Shown: in pieces, positions 17,887 to 26,613 of the stretch
How the letters are laid out: the number at the start of each line of letters is the position of its first letter
Position numbering within the stretch: the first letter of the stretch is position 1
Assembly: GCA_021801925.1 (NCBI GenBank)
Contig: JAKABH010000009.1
Span: 1-41,731 of the forward strand
DNA length: 41,731 bases
Direction of reading: 5' to 3'
DNA from: Thermoplasmata archaeon
Lineage (GTDB): Archaea; Thermoplasmatota; Thermoplasmata; Lutacidiplasmatales; UBA184
Position numbers and translations under genes: made by a program
Notes under the pieces: generated by a model
Seen by the model: the letters and a program-made list of their open reading frames with translations, nothing else
Databases searched by the model: none
Told to the model about the DNA's origin: nothing

Positions 17887-18749
17887 GCGGGCGCCTCCGC
17901 GACGGCGACCATCTCGATCGTCTTCGGCGGGCACTCCGTGGCGCAGATGCCGCACCCCTTGCAGTAGTCGAGGCGGATCACGGGGTAGCCCTCCGCGTCG
18001 AAGCCGATCGCGTCGTCCGGGCAGAACTTCCAGCAGAAGTTGCACCGGGTGCAGCGCTCGGTGTGGACGACCGGCGTGAGCGTCCTCCAGGCCGCGGTGC
18101 GCAGGGCCCGGCTCGGGATCGACGCGACCGGCCCCTCCGGCCAGGGGGGGAGCGCGGCGGGAACCGGGACGACCGGGGCGGGCGCGGGCGCGTCCGCCGG
18201 GGCGAACCGGACCGCGGCGAACCCGTCGTCGACGGCGGCGCGGTTCTCCGCGTGGAACGCCGGGACGAACCGGTCGACCGCCGCTTCGAGCGCGGTCCGG
18301 CCGACGACCCCGGTCGCGGCGGCGAGGGCGCCGAGGACGGCCGTGTTCACGATCGGGGTGGTGACGCTGCCCAGGCCGTGGGCGACGGCGATGCGCGTCG
18401 CGTCGACCGCCGCCCGCCGCACCCCCGCGGGGGCCGGCAGCGAGGCGGGATCGGCGGCGGTGTTGACGAGCAGCAGCCCGCCCGACCGGATCCCCTCCGT
18501 CACGGGGGTGGTACGGAGGAGACCGGGATCGAGCACCACCACGACCCCCGGGGCGTCGATCGAGGTGCGCAGCCGGATCGGCCGATCGTCGATCCGCGCG
18601 AAGGCGGTGACGGGCGCCCCGCGGCGCTCCACGCCGAAGAACGGGAAGCTCTGCGACTCCTTGCCGTCGAGGAAGGCGGCCTGCGCCAGGAGCTCCGAGG
18701 CGACCACCGCCCCCTGGCCGCCGCGTCCGTGGAACCGGATCTCGATCAT
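17883..18749 (-). CDS. pyruvate:ferredoxin oxidoreductase gamma-delta fusion
   Basis: [26 protein letters not shown]... plus 2[4Fe-4S] [12 protein letters not shown] and [12 protein letters not shown]. Confidence 0.95.
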
Positions 18750-18793
18750 CGTCCTCTCCGTCCGGTCCATCGGCCGGGGGACGCTTGAAGGGA

Positions 18794-18813
18794 CGGTCAA
18801 CCCGGCCTGACCG
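18794..18813. promoter_or_regulatory. inverted repeat CGGTCA-N8-TGACCG between the por operon and ilvE promoters
   Basis: Perfect 6+8+6 dyad between divergent genes (starts 18749 minus, 18848 plus). Confidence 0.4.
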
Positions 18814-18847
18814 CCGGTTCATCCGATGGGGGCCGGTCCACCGGAGC

Positions 18848-19789
18848 ATGGTCGGCATCCGCGCGCTGGCGAAGATCTGGTTGAACGGGCGGCTGGTGCC
18901 GTGGGACGAGGCGCGGATCCACGTGCTGACCCACGGCCTCCACTACGGCTACTCGATCTTCGAGGGGATCCGTTGCCACGGCACGGCGAGAGGGCCGGCG
19001 GTGTTCCGCCTCCGGGATCACCTCGACCGGTTCCTGAACAGCGCCAAGATCTACCGCATGCAGCTGCCGTACGACCGCCCGGCGCTCGAGCGGGCGACCC
19101 TCGACCTGGTCCGGGCGAACGGGATCCCCGATGCCTACCTGCGCCCGGTCGCCTACTCCGGGTACGGCCAGATGGGCCTCGACCCGACCCAGAGCCCGGT
19201 CGAGGTCGCGATCGGGATGTGGGAGTGGGGGGCCTACCTCGGGGACGATGGGGTACGTCGCGGCGTCCGGGCGACGGTGTCGAGCTGGGTGCGCATCGAC
19301 TCGCGGATGCTGCCGCCCCAGGCGAAGTGCGCCGCGAACTACGCGAACTCGGCGCTGGCCAAGATGGAGGCGACCCGCGCCGGCTACGACGAGGCGATCC
19401 TCCTCAACGCCGCCGGGATGGTGGCGGAGGGCCCGGGCGAGAACATCTTCCGGGTGAAGAACGGCATCGTCTCGACGCCGCCGGCGAGCTCGGGGATCCT
19501 GCGGGGAGTGACGCGCGACTCCGTCATCCGGTTCGTTCAGGACGAGGGGCTCGAGTTCCAGCGGACCGATTTCACCCGCGAGGAGCTGTTCACCGCCGAC
19601 GAGCTGTTCTACACCGGCACGGCCGCCGGGATCACGCCGATCCGCGAGGTCGACGGGCGTCCGATCGGCTCGGGCGACTATCCGGTCGTGAAGCGCCTGC
19701 AGGACCGCTACGACGTCGCGATCCACGGGCGCTCGGAGCGGTATGCGGGGTGGCTGACGTACGCGACGGCGCCCGGCCCGGCGGCGTGA
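18848..19789 (+). CDS. ilvE: branched-chain amino acid aminotransferase
   Basis: IWLNGRLVPWDEARIHVLTHGLHYGYSIFEGIRCH..., NYANSALAKMEATRAGYDEAILLNAAGMVAEGPGENIF, ELFYTGTAAGITPI. Confidence 0.95.
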   Translation: MVGIRALAKIWLNGRLVPWDEARIHVLTHGLHYGYSIFEGIRCHGTARGPAVFRLRDHLDRFLNSAKIYRMQLPYDRPALERATLDLVRANGIPDAYLRPVAYSGYGQMGLDPTQSPVEVAIGMWEWGAYLGDDGVRRGVRATVSSWVRIDSRMLPPQAKCAANYANSALAKMEATRAGYDEAILLNAAGMVAEGPGENIFRVKNGIVSTPPASSGILRGVTRDSVIRFVQDEGLEFQRTDFTREELFTADELFYTGTAAGITPIREVDGRPIGSGDYPVVKRLQDRYDVAIHGRSERYAGWLTYATAPGPAA

Positions 19790-19812
19790 GGGGCGTCGCG
19801 CGGAGGGGAACG

Positions 19813-20562
19813 ATGGCGCACGTGACGGTGCTGCTCGCCGGCTCGCCGATCCGGACGAACCTGGGGATCCTCGGGTTCTCGGCGGTCTCGCTCGTCGAGA
19901 CGGAAGGCCTGCGGATCCTGGTCGACGTCGGCCACTACGGCCGGCGCGAGCGCCTCCTCCGCGCCCTCGCCGAGCGGCGGATCGACCCCGTCCTGGTCGA
20001 CCATGTCGTCCTCACCCACCTCCATTGGGACCACGCGCTCAACCTCGACCTGTTCCCCGAGGCGGAGGTGCATGTCGGCGCCGCCGAGATCGATCGGGCC
20101 GAGGCGCCGCCGGCGAGCGATCCCCACACGATCCGGGGCTCGGCGGCGTGGCTGCGCGCCCGTCGCACCCGGGCGATCGCGGCGCCGACGACCCGGCTCG
20201 CCGAGGGGGTCGACCTCCTCCTCACCCCCGGTCACAGCCCGGGCCACCTCGCGGTCTGCGTCCGCGAGCCGGACGGACCGACGGTGATCTCGGGGGATGC
20301 CGCCCCGACGGCGCGGGCCTGGCGGCTCGGCCGGCCCGACCATGTCTACGACGACGCCGCGCTCGCGCGGGCGAGCGTGGCGCGCCTCCACGACCTCCGC
20401 CCGGTCCGGGTCGTCCCCGGCCACGACGCGCCGTTCGCGCTCCGGCCGGACGGGATCGAGCCGGAGCCGGCGGAGGAGGCCGAGTTCCTCTTCCGCGAGG
20501 ATCGGGAGCGGGATTTCCGCGTGCGGGCCGGTGAGCTGCCCGCCCGGGAGACCTATGACTGA
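19813..20562 (+). CDS. metallo-beta-lactamase-fold hydrolase (lactonase/glyoxalase II-like)
   Basis: VLTHLHWDHALN motif, TPGHSPGHLAV, ISGDAA, VPGHDAP. Confidence 0.9.
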   Translation: MAHVTVLLAGSPIRTNLGILGFSAVSLVETEGLRILVDVGHYGRRERLLRALAERRIDPVLVDHVVLTHLHWDHALNLDLFPEAEVHVGAAEIDRAEAPPASDPHTIRGSAAWLRARRTRAIAAPTTRLAEGVDLLLTPGHSPGHLAVCVREPDGPTVISGDAAPTARAWRLGRPDHVYDDAALARASVARLHDLRPVRVVPGHDAPFALRPDGIEPEPAEEAEFLFREDRERDFRVRAGELPARETYD

Positions 20563-22324
20563 GGGGACCGGCGCCGCCGTCCCGGCGCGGCCGGCGGCCC
20601 CGTCCGCGGGATCCGCCCGCGACGACGACGGCCCCGTCCGGCCGCGACCGACGCTGCGCGGGATGGACCTGCTCGACTCCCCGTGCTTCAACAAGGGGAC
20701 CGCGTTCTCGGAAGCGGAACGGGCCGCGTTCGGCCTGAACGGCCTCCTCCCGCCCCAGGTCGAGAGCCTCGCGGAGCAGGCCGAACGGGCCTACCGCGCC
20801 TACCGGCGGAAGACGGACGACCTCGAGCGCCACATCTACCTGCGCGCCCTCCAGGACACGAACGAGGTCCTGTTCTACCGCCTCCTGCTGGACCACATGG
20901 ACGAGCTGATGCCGGTCGTCTACACGCCGGTCGTCGCGCTCGGCTGCGAGGAGTTCAGCCACGTCTACCGCCGCCCCCGGGGATTGTTCGTCCCGTACCC
21001 CCTGCGGGGGGAGATTGCGGCCCTGCTGCGGAACCGGCCCCACCCGGACGTCGACGTGATCGTCGTCACCGACGGCGAGCGGATCCTGGGGATCGGCGAC
21101 CAGGGCGCCGGCGGCCTCGGCATCCCGATCGGGAAGCTGTCGCTCTACACGCTCATCGGCGGCGTCCCGCCCGACCGCACGCTGCCGGTGGTGCTCGATG
21201 TGGGGACGAACAACCCCGAGCGGCTCCGCGACCCCGAGTACCTGGGCTGGCGGCACGCGCGGATCACGGGGCCGGAGTACGACGCCTTCGTCCGGCAGTT
21301 CGTCGACGCGGTGAAGGCGGAGCTGCCGACCACGCTGCTCCAGTGGGAGGACTTTTCGGCGGCGCACGCGCGGCCGATCCTCGAACGGTACCGCGACCAG
21401 CTGCCGACCTTCAACGACGACATCCAGGGGACGGCCGCGGTCGTGCTCGGGGTCGTCAGCGCCGCGCTCCGGGCGCGCCGTGCCCCGATGCGGGAGCAGC
21501 GGATCGCGATCTTCGGCGCCGGCTCGGCCGGGGTCGGGATCGCGGACCGGCTGCGCGCGGCGATGGTCGAGGACGGTCTCTCCGAGCCCGAGGCGCGGCG
21601 CCGCTTCTTCCTCGTCAACCGCGGCGGGCTCCTCTCCGCCGACCGCACCGACCTGTCGGAGGCGCAGCGGGTCTACGCCGCCCCGCCCGACCCGCGGTTC
21701 GGGCGGGACGGGGGTCCCCCGGCCGCCGCGCCGATCGGGCTCTCCGAGGTCGTTGGGGCGGTGCGGCCGACCGTCCTGATCGGCGTCTCGACCGTCGGGG
21801 GCGCCTTCTCCGAACCGATCGTCCGGGAGATGGCCGCCCACGTCGACCGGCCGATCGTGCTGCCGCTCTCGAATCCGACCGCCCGGTCGGAGGCGGCGCC
21901 CGCCGATCTCCTGCGCTGGACCGACGGCCGGGCGCTCGTCGCCACCGGCTCGCCGTTCCCGCCGGTCGACTTCGGCGGGCGGTCGGTGCCGATCGCCCAG
22001 TGCAACAACGTCTACGTCTTTCCGGCGATCGGTCTCGGGCTCATCGCCGGCCGCGCCCGGCGCGTCACCGACCGGATGCTCGGCGCCGCCGCCCGCGCCC
22101 TCGGCGATCTCGCCCCGGTCCTGCGCGACCCGGACGGCCCCCTGCTTCCGCCGGTGACCGAGCTGCGGTCGGTCGCCCGGGAGATCGCCTTCGCCGTCGC
22201 GACGGCGGCGATCGAAGACCGGGTCGCGCCCGAGGCGACGCCGGAGGAGTTGCGCGATCGGATCCGGGCCGCCCAGTGGGCGCCCCGGTACCCGCGCTAC
22301 GCCGTCGACGGGGCGCCGGCCTGA
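20555..22324 (+). CDS. malic enzyme, large bacterial/eukaryotic type
   Basis: NKGTAFSEAERAAFGLNGLLPP, MPVVYTPVVALGCEEFSHVYRRPRGLF, TDGERILGIGDQGAGGLGIPIGKLSLYTLIGGV, FNDDIQGTAAV, GAGSAGVGIADRL; ATG overlaps the preceding stop (ATGACTGA). Confidence 0.95.
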   Translation: MTEGTGAAVPARPAAPSAGSARDDDGPVRPRPTLRGMDLLDSPCFNKGTAFSEAERAAFGLNGLLPPQVESLAEQAERAYRAYRRKTDDLERHIYLRALQDTNEVLFYRLLLDHMDELMPVVYTPVVALGCEEFSHVYRRPRGLFVPYPLRGEIAALLRNRPHPDVDVIVVTDGERILGIGDQGAGGLGIPIGKLSLYTLIGGVPPDRTLPVVLDVGTNNPERLRDPEYLGWRHARITGPEYDAFVRQFVDAVKAELPTTLLQWEDFSAAHARPILERYRDQLPTFNDDIQGTAAVVLGVVSAALRARRAPMREQRIAIFGAGSAGVGIADRLRAAMVEDGLSEPEARRRFFLVNRGGLLSADRTDLSEAQRVYAAPPDPRFGRDGGPPAAAPIGLSEVVGAVRPTVLIGVSTVGGAFSEPIVREMAAHVDRPIVLPLSNPTARSEAAPADLLRWTDGRALVATGSPFPPVDFGGRSVPIAQCNNVYVFPAIGLGLIAGRARRVTDRMLGAAARALGDLAPVLRDPDGPLLPPVTELRSVAREIAFAVATAAIEDRVAPEATPEELRDRIRAAQWAPRYPRYAVDGAPA

Positions 22325-23034
22325 GCCGCGGCGCCGGCGCCCGCGGGGCGATCGACGATCGGCCGGTCCAGGAACGCCCGGACCGCGGCGCGCCAGCGGT
22401 CGAGGGAGGCGGCCGAGGCGACGAGCCGATCGAGGAGCCAGCGGGCGGCGTCCTCGGGGAGGTGCTCGTCCAGCGTGCGCAGCACGAACCCCTCCTCGTA
22501 CTTCGCCCACGCCCGGTCGGAGAACGCCCCGCTGCGGACGAGGGAGGCGAGCATCTGGTCCGTGTAGAACTCGCGCCGGCGATAATGGACCACGAGGTCT
22601 TCGAGCGCGGCGATCCGCTGGGCCATGCGCGTCTGCGTGCCGAGGATGTCGGCGTAGGCCGCCCCGAGGCTCGGCCCGGCGGCGGGGGCGACGGTCTTCG
22701 ACCGGTGGATCCAGCGCTCCCACGCGGCCCGAAGGCGTCCCGCCCGGCGCCGGCCGCTCCCGTAGACCGACGGCGCCGCCTCGACGATGGCGCCCAGCCA
22801 GCCGAGGCGCTGCTGGTGCAGTTCGGCGATGTACTCGTGCCAGACCTTGAATCCGCTCGCGAGGTACTCCGGGTCGATCGGACGGCCGGCACCGAGCGCC
22901 TCGGCGACCTCCAGCAGCCGATCGAGCAACGGGAAGACGAGCTCCCGGTCCTCTCGCTCCATCTCGGCCTCGACGGCTTCGAGCGCCTCCCGGGAACGAT
23001 CCGGCTGGGGAGGGGTGGGCGGGATTTCGGGCAT
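22297..23034 (-). CDS. alpha-helical hemerythrin-like protein (degenerate ligands), function unknown
   Basis: MEREDRELVFPLLDRLLEVAEALGAGRPIDPEYLASGFKVWHEYIAELHQQRLGWL resembles a hemerythrin N-terminal half; ATG 23034 about 31 nt downstream of TATA-like TCTAAG. Confidence 0.45.
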   Translation of the reverse strand: MPEIPPTPPQPDRSREALEAVEAEMEREDRELVFPLLDRLLEVAEALGAGRPIDPEYLASGFKVWHEYIAELHQQRLGWLGAIVEAAPSVYGSGRRRAGRLRAAWERWIHRSKTVAPAAGPSLGAAYADILGTQTRMAQRIAALEDLVVHYRRREFYTDQMLASLVRSGAFSDRAWAKYEEGFVLRTLDEHLPEDAARWLLDRLVASAASLDRWRAAVRAFLDRPIVDRPAGAGAAAQAGAPSTA

Positions 23035-23071
23035 CGCGGAAACCCACCGGGCGCCGCCTCTTAGACCCCGC

Positions 23072-23089
23072 GGTGAATCCGGGTTCACC
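23072..23089. promoter_or_regulatory. perfect inverted repeat GGTGAA-TCCGGG-TTCACC in a divergent promoter region
   Basis: Lies 6 bp upstream of the TATA-like element of the minus-strand gene. Confidence 0.5.
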
Positions 23090-23146
23090 CGCCGGGCTCC
23101 GCCTCCGGGCCGGGGCTTCATACGGACCGGAGGCCGTGTCGCCGTC

Positions 23147-23761
23147 ATGTCCTCCTCCCGTCCGTCCGCCCGGCGTCCCCGGGCCGGCCCGCGCCGCGCC
23201 TCCCCGAATCGGGCCCATCGTTCGGCGCGGGGGCCGCCCCGCCGGCCGCGCGTCCCCACCGGCGCCCCGACCGCCTTCCTTACGATCCGCGAGCTCGTGA
23301 GCACGCCCGCCGTCCTCGTCGCCCCGGACGCGCCGCTGCTCGACGCGGCGATGCTGATGCGCACCCACGAGATCTCGGGCCTACCGGTGGTCGACCGACG
23401 GGGCCGGGTCGTCGGGATCGTGAGCCAGCGCGATCTCGCCCGGCTGCTCGTCGGAACGCCGCGGTTCGCCGGGATCCAGGGGCTGCTCGACGTCGTCCTC
23501 GTCGGCCTCACCGCCGCCCCCGAGGCCGGCCTCCCCCGGGCCCGGGCGCAGCTCGAACGGACCCCGGTGCGCGCGGTCATGAGCCGGCCGGCGATCGTGA
23601 CCCACCCCGACGAGCCGGTCGGGCGGGCCGCCGCCACGATGCGGACGCGCCGGATCAACCGCCTTCCCGTCGTCGAAGAGGGCCGGCTGCTCGGAGTCGT
23701 GACGCGCGGGGACTTGGTCGGCGCCCTCGCCCGGCCGGCGCGGCCCTCCGGCCGCCGCTAG
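23147..23761 (+). CDS. CBS-domain pair protein
   Basis: Two CBS repeats (APLLDAAMLMRTHEISGLPVVDRRGRVVGIVSQRDL and EPVGRAAATMRTRRINRLPVVEEGRLLGVVTRGDL). Confidence 0.9.
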   Translation: MSSSRPSARRPRAGPRRASPNRAHRSARGPPRRPRVPTGAPTAFLTIRELVSTPAVLVAPDAPLLDAAMLMRTHEISGLPVVDRRGRVVGIVSQRDLARLLVGTPRFAGIQGLLDVVLVGLTAAPEAGLPRARAQLERTPVRAVMSRPAIVTHPDEPVGRAAATMRTRRINRLPVVEEGRLLGVVTRGDLVGALARPARPSGRR

Positions 23762-24528
23762 GTCCCGGACGCCGGCTCCGTAGCGGTCCCGTCCTCGAGG
23801 ACGCCGAGCGCCGGAAGCACCTCGTTCGCCGCGGCGAGCGCCCGGGCGGAGTAGTCGCCGAGCCGTTGGGCGGCCTCCTCGGAAAGCTCCAGCGCCGGCC
23901 GCCCCCAGTGGTAGGCGACGGTCGCCCCCGGCCGCAGGTCGGGGAGGAGGGCCGCCTCGAACGGAAGCCGTACTGGCCGCTCCGGCCCCCAGGCAAGGCA
24001 CGGCCCGTCCCGCCGCAGCGCGGCCGCGCGGAGCTCGAGTTCCTCCGACCCGATCCGGGTCACCGTCCCCCACGCCGGGCGGCACGATTCCATGTGGGCG
24101 ACGGTCGTCGCGACATGGCCGGTGACGTTGCCGACGCCGACGAACGCCACGTGGAAGAGGTGGTGGAGGAGGGGCTCCCGGGGCAGATGCGTCCGCAGCC
24201 GGTCGGCGAGGGAGCGGGGAAGGCCCCGCCGCTGGAGGGCGTCGATCAGCGTCCGGAACTCGGGGCGCCCGAGGCCGTCCAGCAGGTCGTTCCCGATCCA
24301 GTAGGCCTCCACCACCGCCTCGTCGAACGGGTCGCGGCCGTGGGCCCGGGCGATCGTCTCGAGGTACGGCATCAGCGCCTCGAACTGCGCCAGGGCGGCC
24401 CGGGCCGCCGGGCGGGCCGCCGGCTCGCGGATCGCCCGCTCGAGGAGCCGGTCGGCCCCGTCCGGGCCGCAGTAGCGGAGCCGGCTCGTGGCGAGGCTGA
24501 ACCGGGCGCCGAGCTCGACCCCGTCCAT
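23758..24528 (-). CDS. DUF6390-like, hydrogenase-associated protein
   Basis: MDGVELGARFSLATSRLRYCGPDGADRLLERA...VEAYWIGNDLLDGL; last gene of the hydrogenase operon. Confidence 0.7.
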   Translation of the reverse strand: MDGVELGARFSLATSRLRYCGPDGADRLLERAIREPAARPAARAALAQFEALMPYLETIARAHGRDPFDEAVVEAYWIGNDLLDGLGRPEFRTLIDALQRRGLPRSLADRLRTHLPREPLLHHLFHVAFVGVGNVTGHVATTVAHMESCRPAWGTVTRIGSEELELRAAALRRDGPCLAWGPERPVRLPFEAALLPDLRPGATVAYHWGRPALELSEEAAQRLGDYSARALAAANEVLPALGVLEDGTATEPASGT

Positions 24529-24535
24529 CGGCGGC

Positions 24536-25510
24536 TCACGCCGTCGGCCGGGCCCGGCCCGCGACCGCCCGCCCGATCCGACGGAAGGCGGTCCCGCCGA
24601 CGGCGATCCCGACCCCGGCGACGACGACCGCCGCCCCCGCGACCTGGGCGACGGAGAACGGCGTCCCCGAAAAGGCGCTCTCGAGCAGGAACGTGACCGG
24701 GAACCCGAGGACGAGCACGGTCGTCGCCGGGCCGACCTCGACCCGCTTAAGGCCGGCATACCAGAGCGCGACGAACGCGGCGAGGAGGAGGGCGCTCACC
24801 CCGACCCACGTCCACTGCGCGCCGGAGAAGGCGGTGAGGCCGCCGACCTGGCCGGTGGCGGCCAGGTACGCCCCGAGGAACGCGACCCCGAACCCCATCC
24901 GCCCGAAGGCGACGGTCGACGACGGCAGGTCGCGGAGCGTGCGGCGGGAGAAGGTGTACTCCCCGGCCCAGAGGAGCGTGGCCGCGAGGACATAGGCGGT
25001 CCCCGGCGTCCAGAGGGGGACGTAGAACGAGAGCAAGAGCGCGTTGCCGCCGAGCACCAGCGCGGCGGCGACCGCGCCGCGCCAGTGGAGCCGCTCCCCG
25101 AGGAAGGCGACCCCGAGCACCGTCGCCGCGAGGAACAGCCCGCGGTAGGCGAACGAGGCGGTCGCCGCGCCCCCGGCGGCCGTCGCGAGGGCGAGACCGT
25201 GGAAGAACAGCAGGAACGGGATCGCGCCCCCGACCAGGCCGATCAGCGCGAGACGCCCCCAGTCGGCCCCGCGGAGCCGCCCGCGGAACGCCCGGTGGCC
25301 CGCCCAGGCGAGCGGCAGCAGGAGCAGCGCGGTCGCGAGGTTCCGGACCGTGACGAACGCATCGGAGCTCGTGCCGCGGACCGCGTAGAAGTTCACGAAC
25401 GTCGAGACGCCGCTCACGACGGCGGTCGCGAAGACGAGCGCGAGGCCGAGCCCCGAGCCGGCGCCGGCCGGGACCGGGCCGGGCGGCGCGCGGACCGCGG
25501 GGGCGGTCAC
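24536..25510 (-). CDS. DMT/EamA-family transporter
   Basis: About 10 TM segments with repeated EamA halves; GTG start overlaps the hypC stop. Confidence 0.85.
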   Translation of the reverse strand: MTAPAVRAPPGPVPAGAGSGLGLALVFATAVVSGVSTFVNFYAVRGTSSDAFVTVRNLATALLLLPLAWAGHRAFRGRLRGADWGRLALIGLVGGAIPFLLFFHGLALATAAGGAATASFAYRGLFLAATVLGVAFLGERLHWRGAVAAALVLGGNALLLSFYVPLWTPGTAYVLAATLLWAGEYTFSRRTLRDLPSSTVAFGRMGFGVAFLGAYLAATGQVGGLTAFSGAQWTWVGVSALLLAAFVALWYAGLKRVEVGPATTVLVLGFPVTFLLESAFSGTPFSVAQVAGAAVVVAGVGIAVGGTAFRRIGRAVAGRARPTA

Positions 25511-25764
25511 GTCCGCCCCCCCAACGTCCCGTCCGCCCCGGTCGCCAACGCCCGAGCGGCCGCGATCGCCTCGAGCGCCTCCGGCTCGGGCACGAGCCGC
25601 ACGGCAAAGCCGGCCTGGACGATGACGTAGCTGCCGACCGTCGCCTCGGGGACGTAGATCAACTGGACCGTCTTCGGCGCCCCGCCCGTCTCGACCGTGG
25701 CGGTCGGGTACGCCGGGTCTCGATCGTCGATCGCCTCGATCCGGGCCGGGATCGCCAGGCACAT
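25507..25764 (-). CDS. hypC: hydrogenase assembly chaperone HypC/HupF
   Basis: MCLAIPARIEAIDDRDPAYPTATVETGGAPKTVQLIYVPEATVGSYVIVQAGFAVRLV. Confidence 0.93.
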   Translation of the reverse strand: MCLAIPARIEAIDDRDPAYPTATVETGGAPKTVQLIYVPEATVGSYVIVQAGFAVRLVPEPEALEAIAAARALATGADGTLGGRT

Positions 25765-25790
25765 CGAAGGCGGACTCCAAAGGCGGGATA

Positions 25791-26099
25791 TCAATCCGGC
25801 GTCGAGCCGGGCCGACGGGCGGCGATGGACGGTCCCCCTTCGGCCTCCTCGACCCGGACCTCGACCAGGACGATCGATCGGGCCCGGGGATCCAGCAGTT
25901 CCTCCGACGTCTCCACCGCGAGGGTCGCCCCCTCGGCCGGGCTCCCCCGGACGACCTCCGCCCAGTGGGCGCGCACGATGTCGGCGGGGATCGGCGCGAG
26001 CGCGCCGACCCAGAGCCGCACCGACCGGATCCGCGCCCCTCGCCCCCCGATCTCCGTGAGCTTCCGGCGCAGGTCCCTCAGGAGGACGCTCTCGTGCAC
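25791..26099 (-). CDS. HypA-like nickel chaperone lacking the zinc-binding domain
   Basis: VHESVLLRDLRRKLTEIG...SVRLWVGALAPIPADIVRAHWAEVVRGSPAEGATLAVETSEELLDPRARSIVLVEVRVEE; contains no Cys. Confidence 0.75.
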   Translation of the reverse strand: MHESVLLRDLRRKLTEIGGRGARIRSVRLWVGALAPIPADIVRAHWAEVVRGSPAEGATLAVETSEELLDPRARSIVLVEVRVEEAEGGPSIAARRPGSTPD

Positions 26100-26109
26100 C
26101 GGGCCCTCC

Positions 26110-26613
26110 TCACGATCGCCGGTCGGCGGGGCGGCCGAGTTCGGCGGCAAGGCGTCGGACGACCCGTTCGGCGGCCCGACGCACCGGCGGGCTCAGCTCC
26201 GCGCCGAGCCCGAAGTCGGCCCCCTCGATCCCGAGCAGTTCGAGGCCCGGGGGTCGCCGGCCGAGGAGGTCGGCGAGCCCGATCGCCTCGGCGAGGGAGA
26301 GTCCGTGGGTCGAGCCGTACGAGGAGGGGGCGGGCGCCGGCTGTTCCGGCCCCGGCGCCCACCGGCGCACCGTCCCCGGGGGGGCTCCCGAGCGGGTCGC
26401 GTCGACGACGATCACCCGCTTGGCCCCGTCCCAGAGGTCGAGGAGACGCCCGACCTCGCCGTCGCTCTCGACGACCCGGACGGCGCTCCCGACCCGCGGG
26501 GCGAGCCGGCGCGCGACCGTGCGGCCGACAGCGTCGTCCCGGCGGAGGTCGTTCCCGATCCCGACGACGAGCGGCCGGTCGTCGGGGCCGTCCGGCCCGG
26601 CCGGGCCGCTCAT
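26110..26613 (-). CDS. [NiFe] hydrogenase maturation protease
   Basis: [57 protein letters not shown]. Confidence 0.92.
   Translation of the reverse strand: MSGPAGPDGPDDRPLVVGIGNDLRRDDAVGRTVARRLAPRVGSAVRVVESDGEVGRLLDLWDGAKRVIVVDATRSGAPPGTVRRWAPGPEQPAPAPSSYGSTHGLSLAEAIGLADLLGRRPPGLELLGIEGADFGLGAELSPPVRRAAERVVRRLAAELGRPADRRS

Noticed and set aside
20222-23368. 1048-aa minus-strand ORF
   Set aside because: Antisense to malic enzyme and other genes; Arg/Pro/Gly-rich low-complexity translation typical of spurious ORFs in high-GC DNA.
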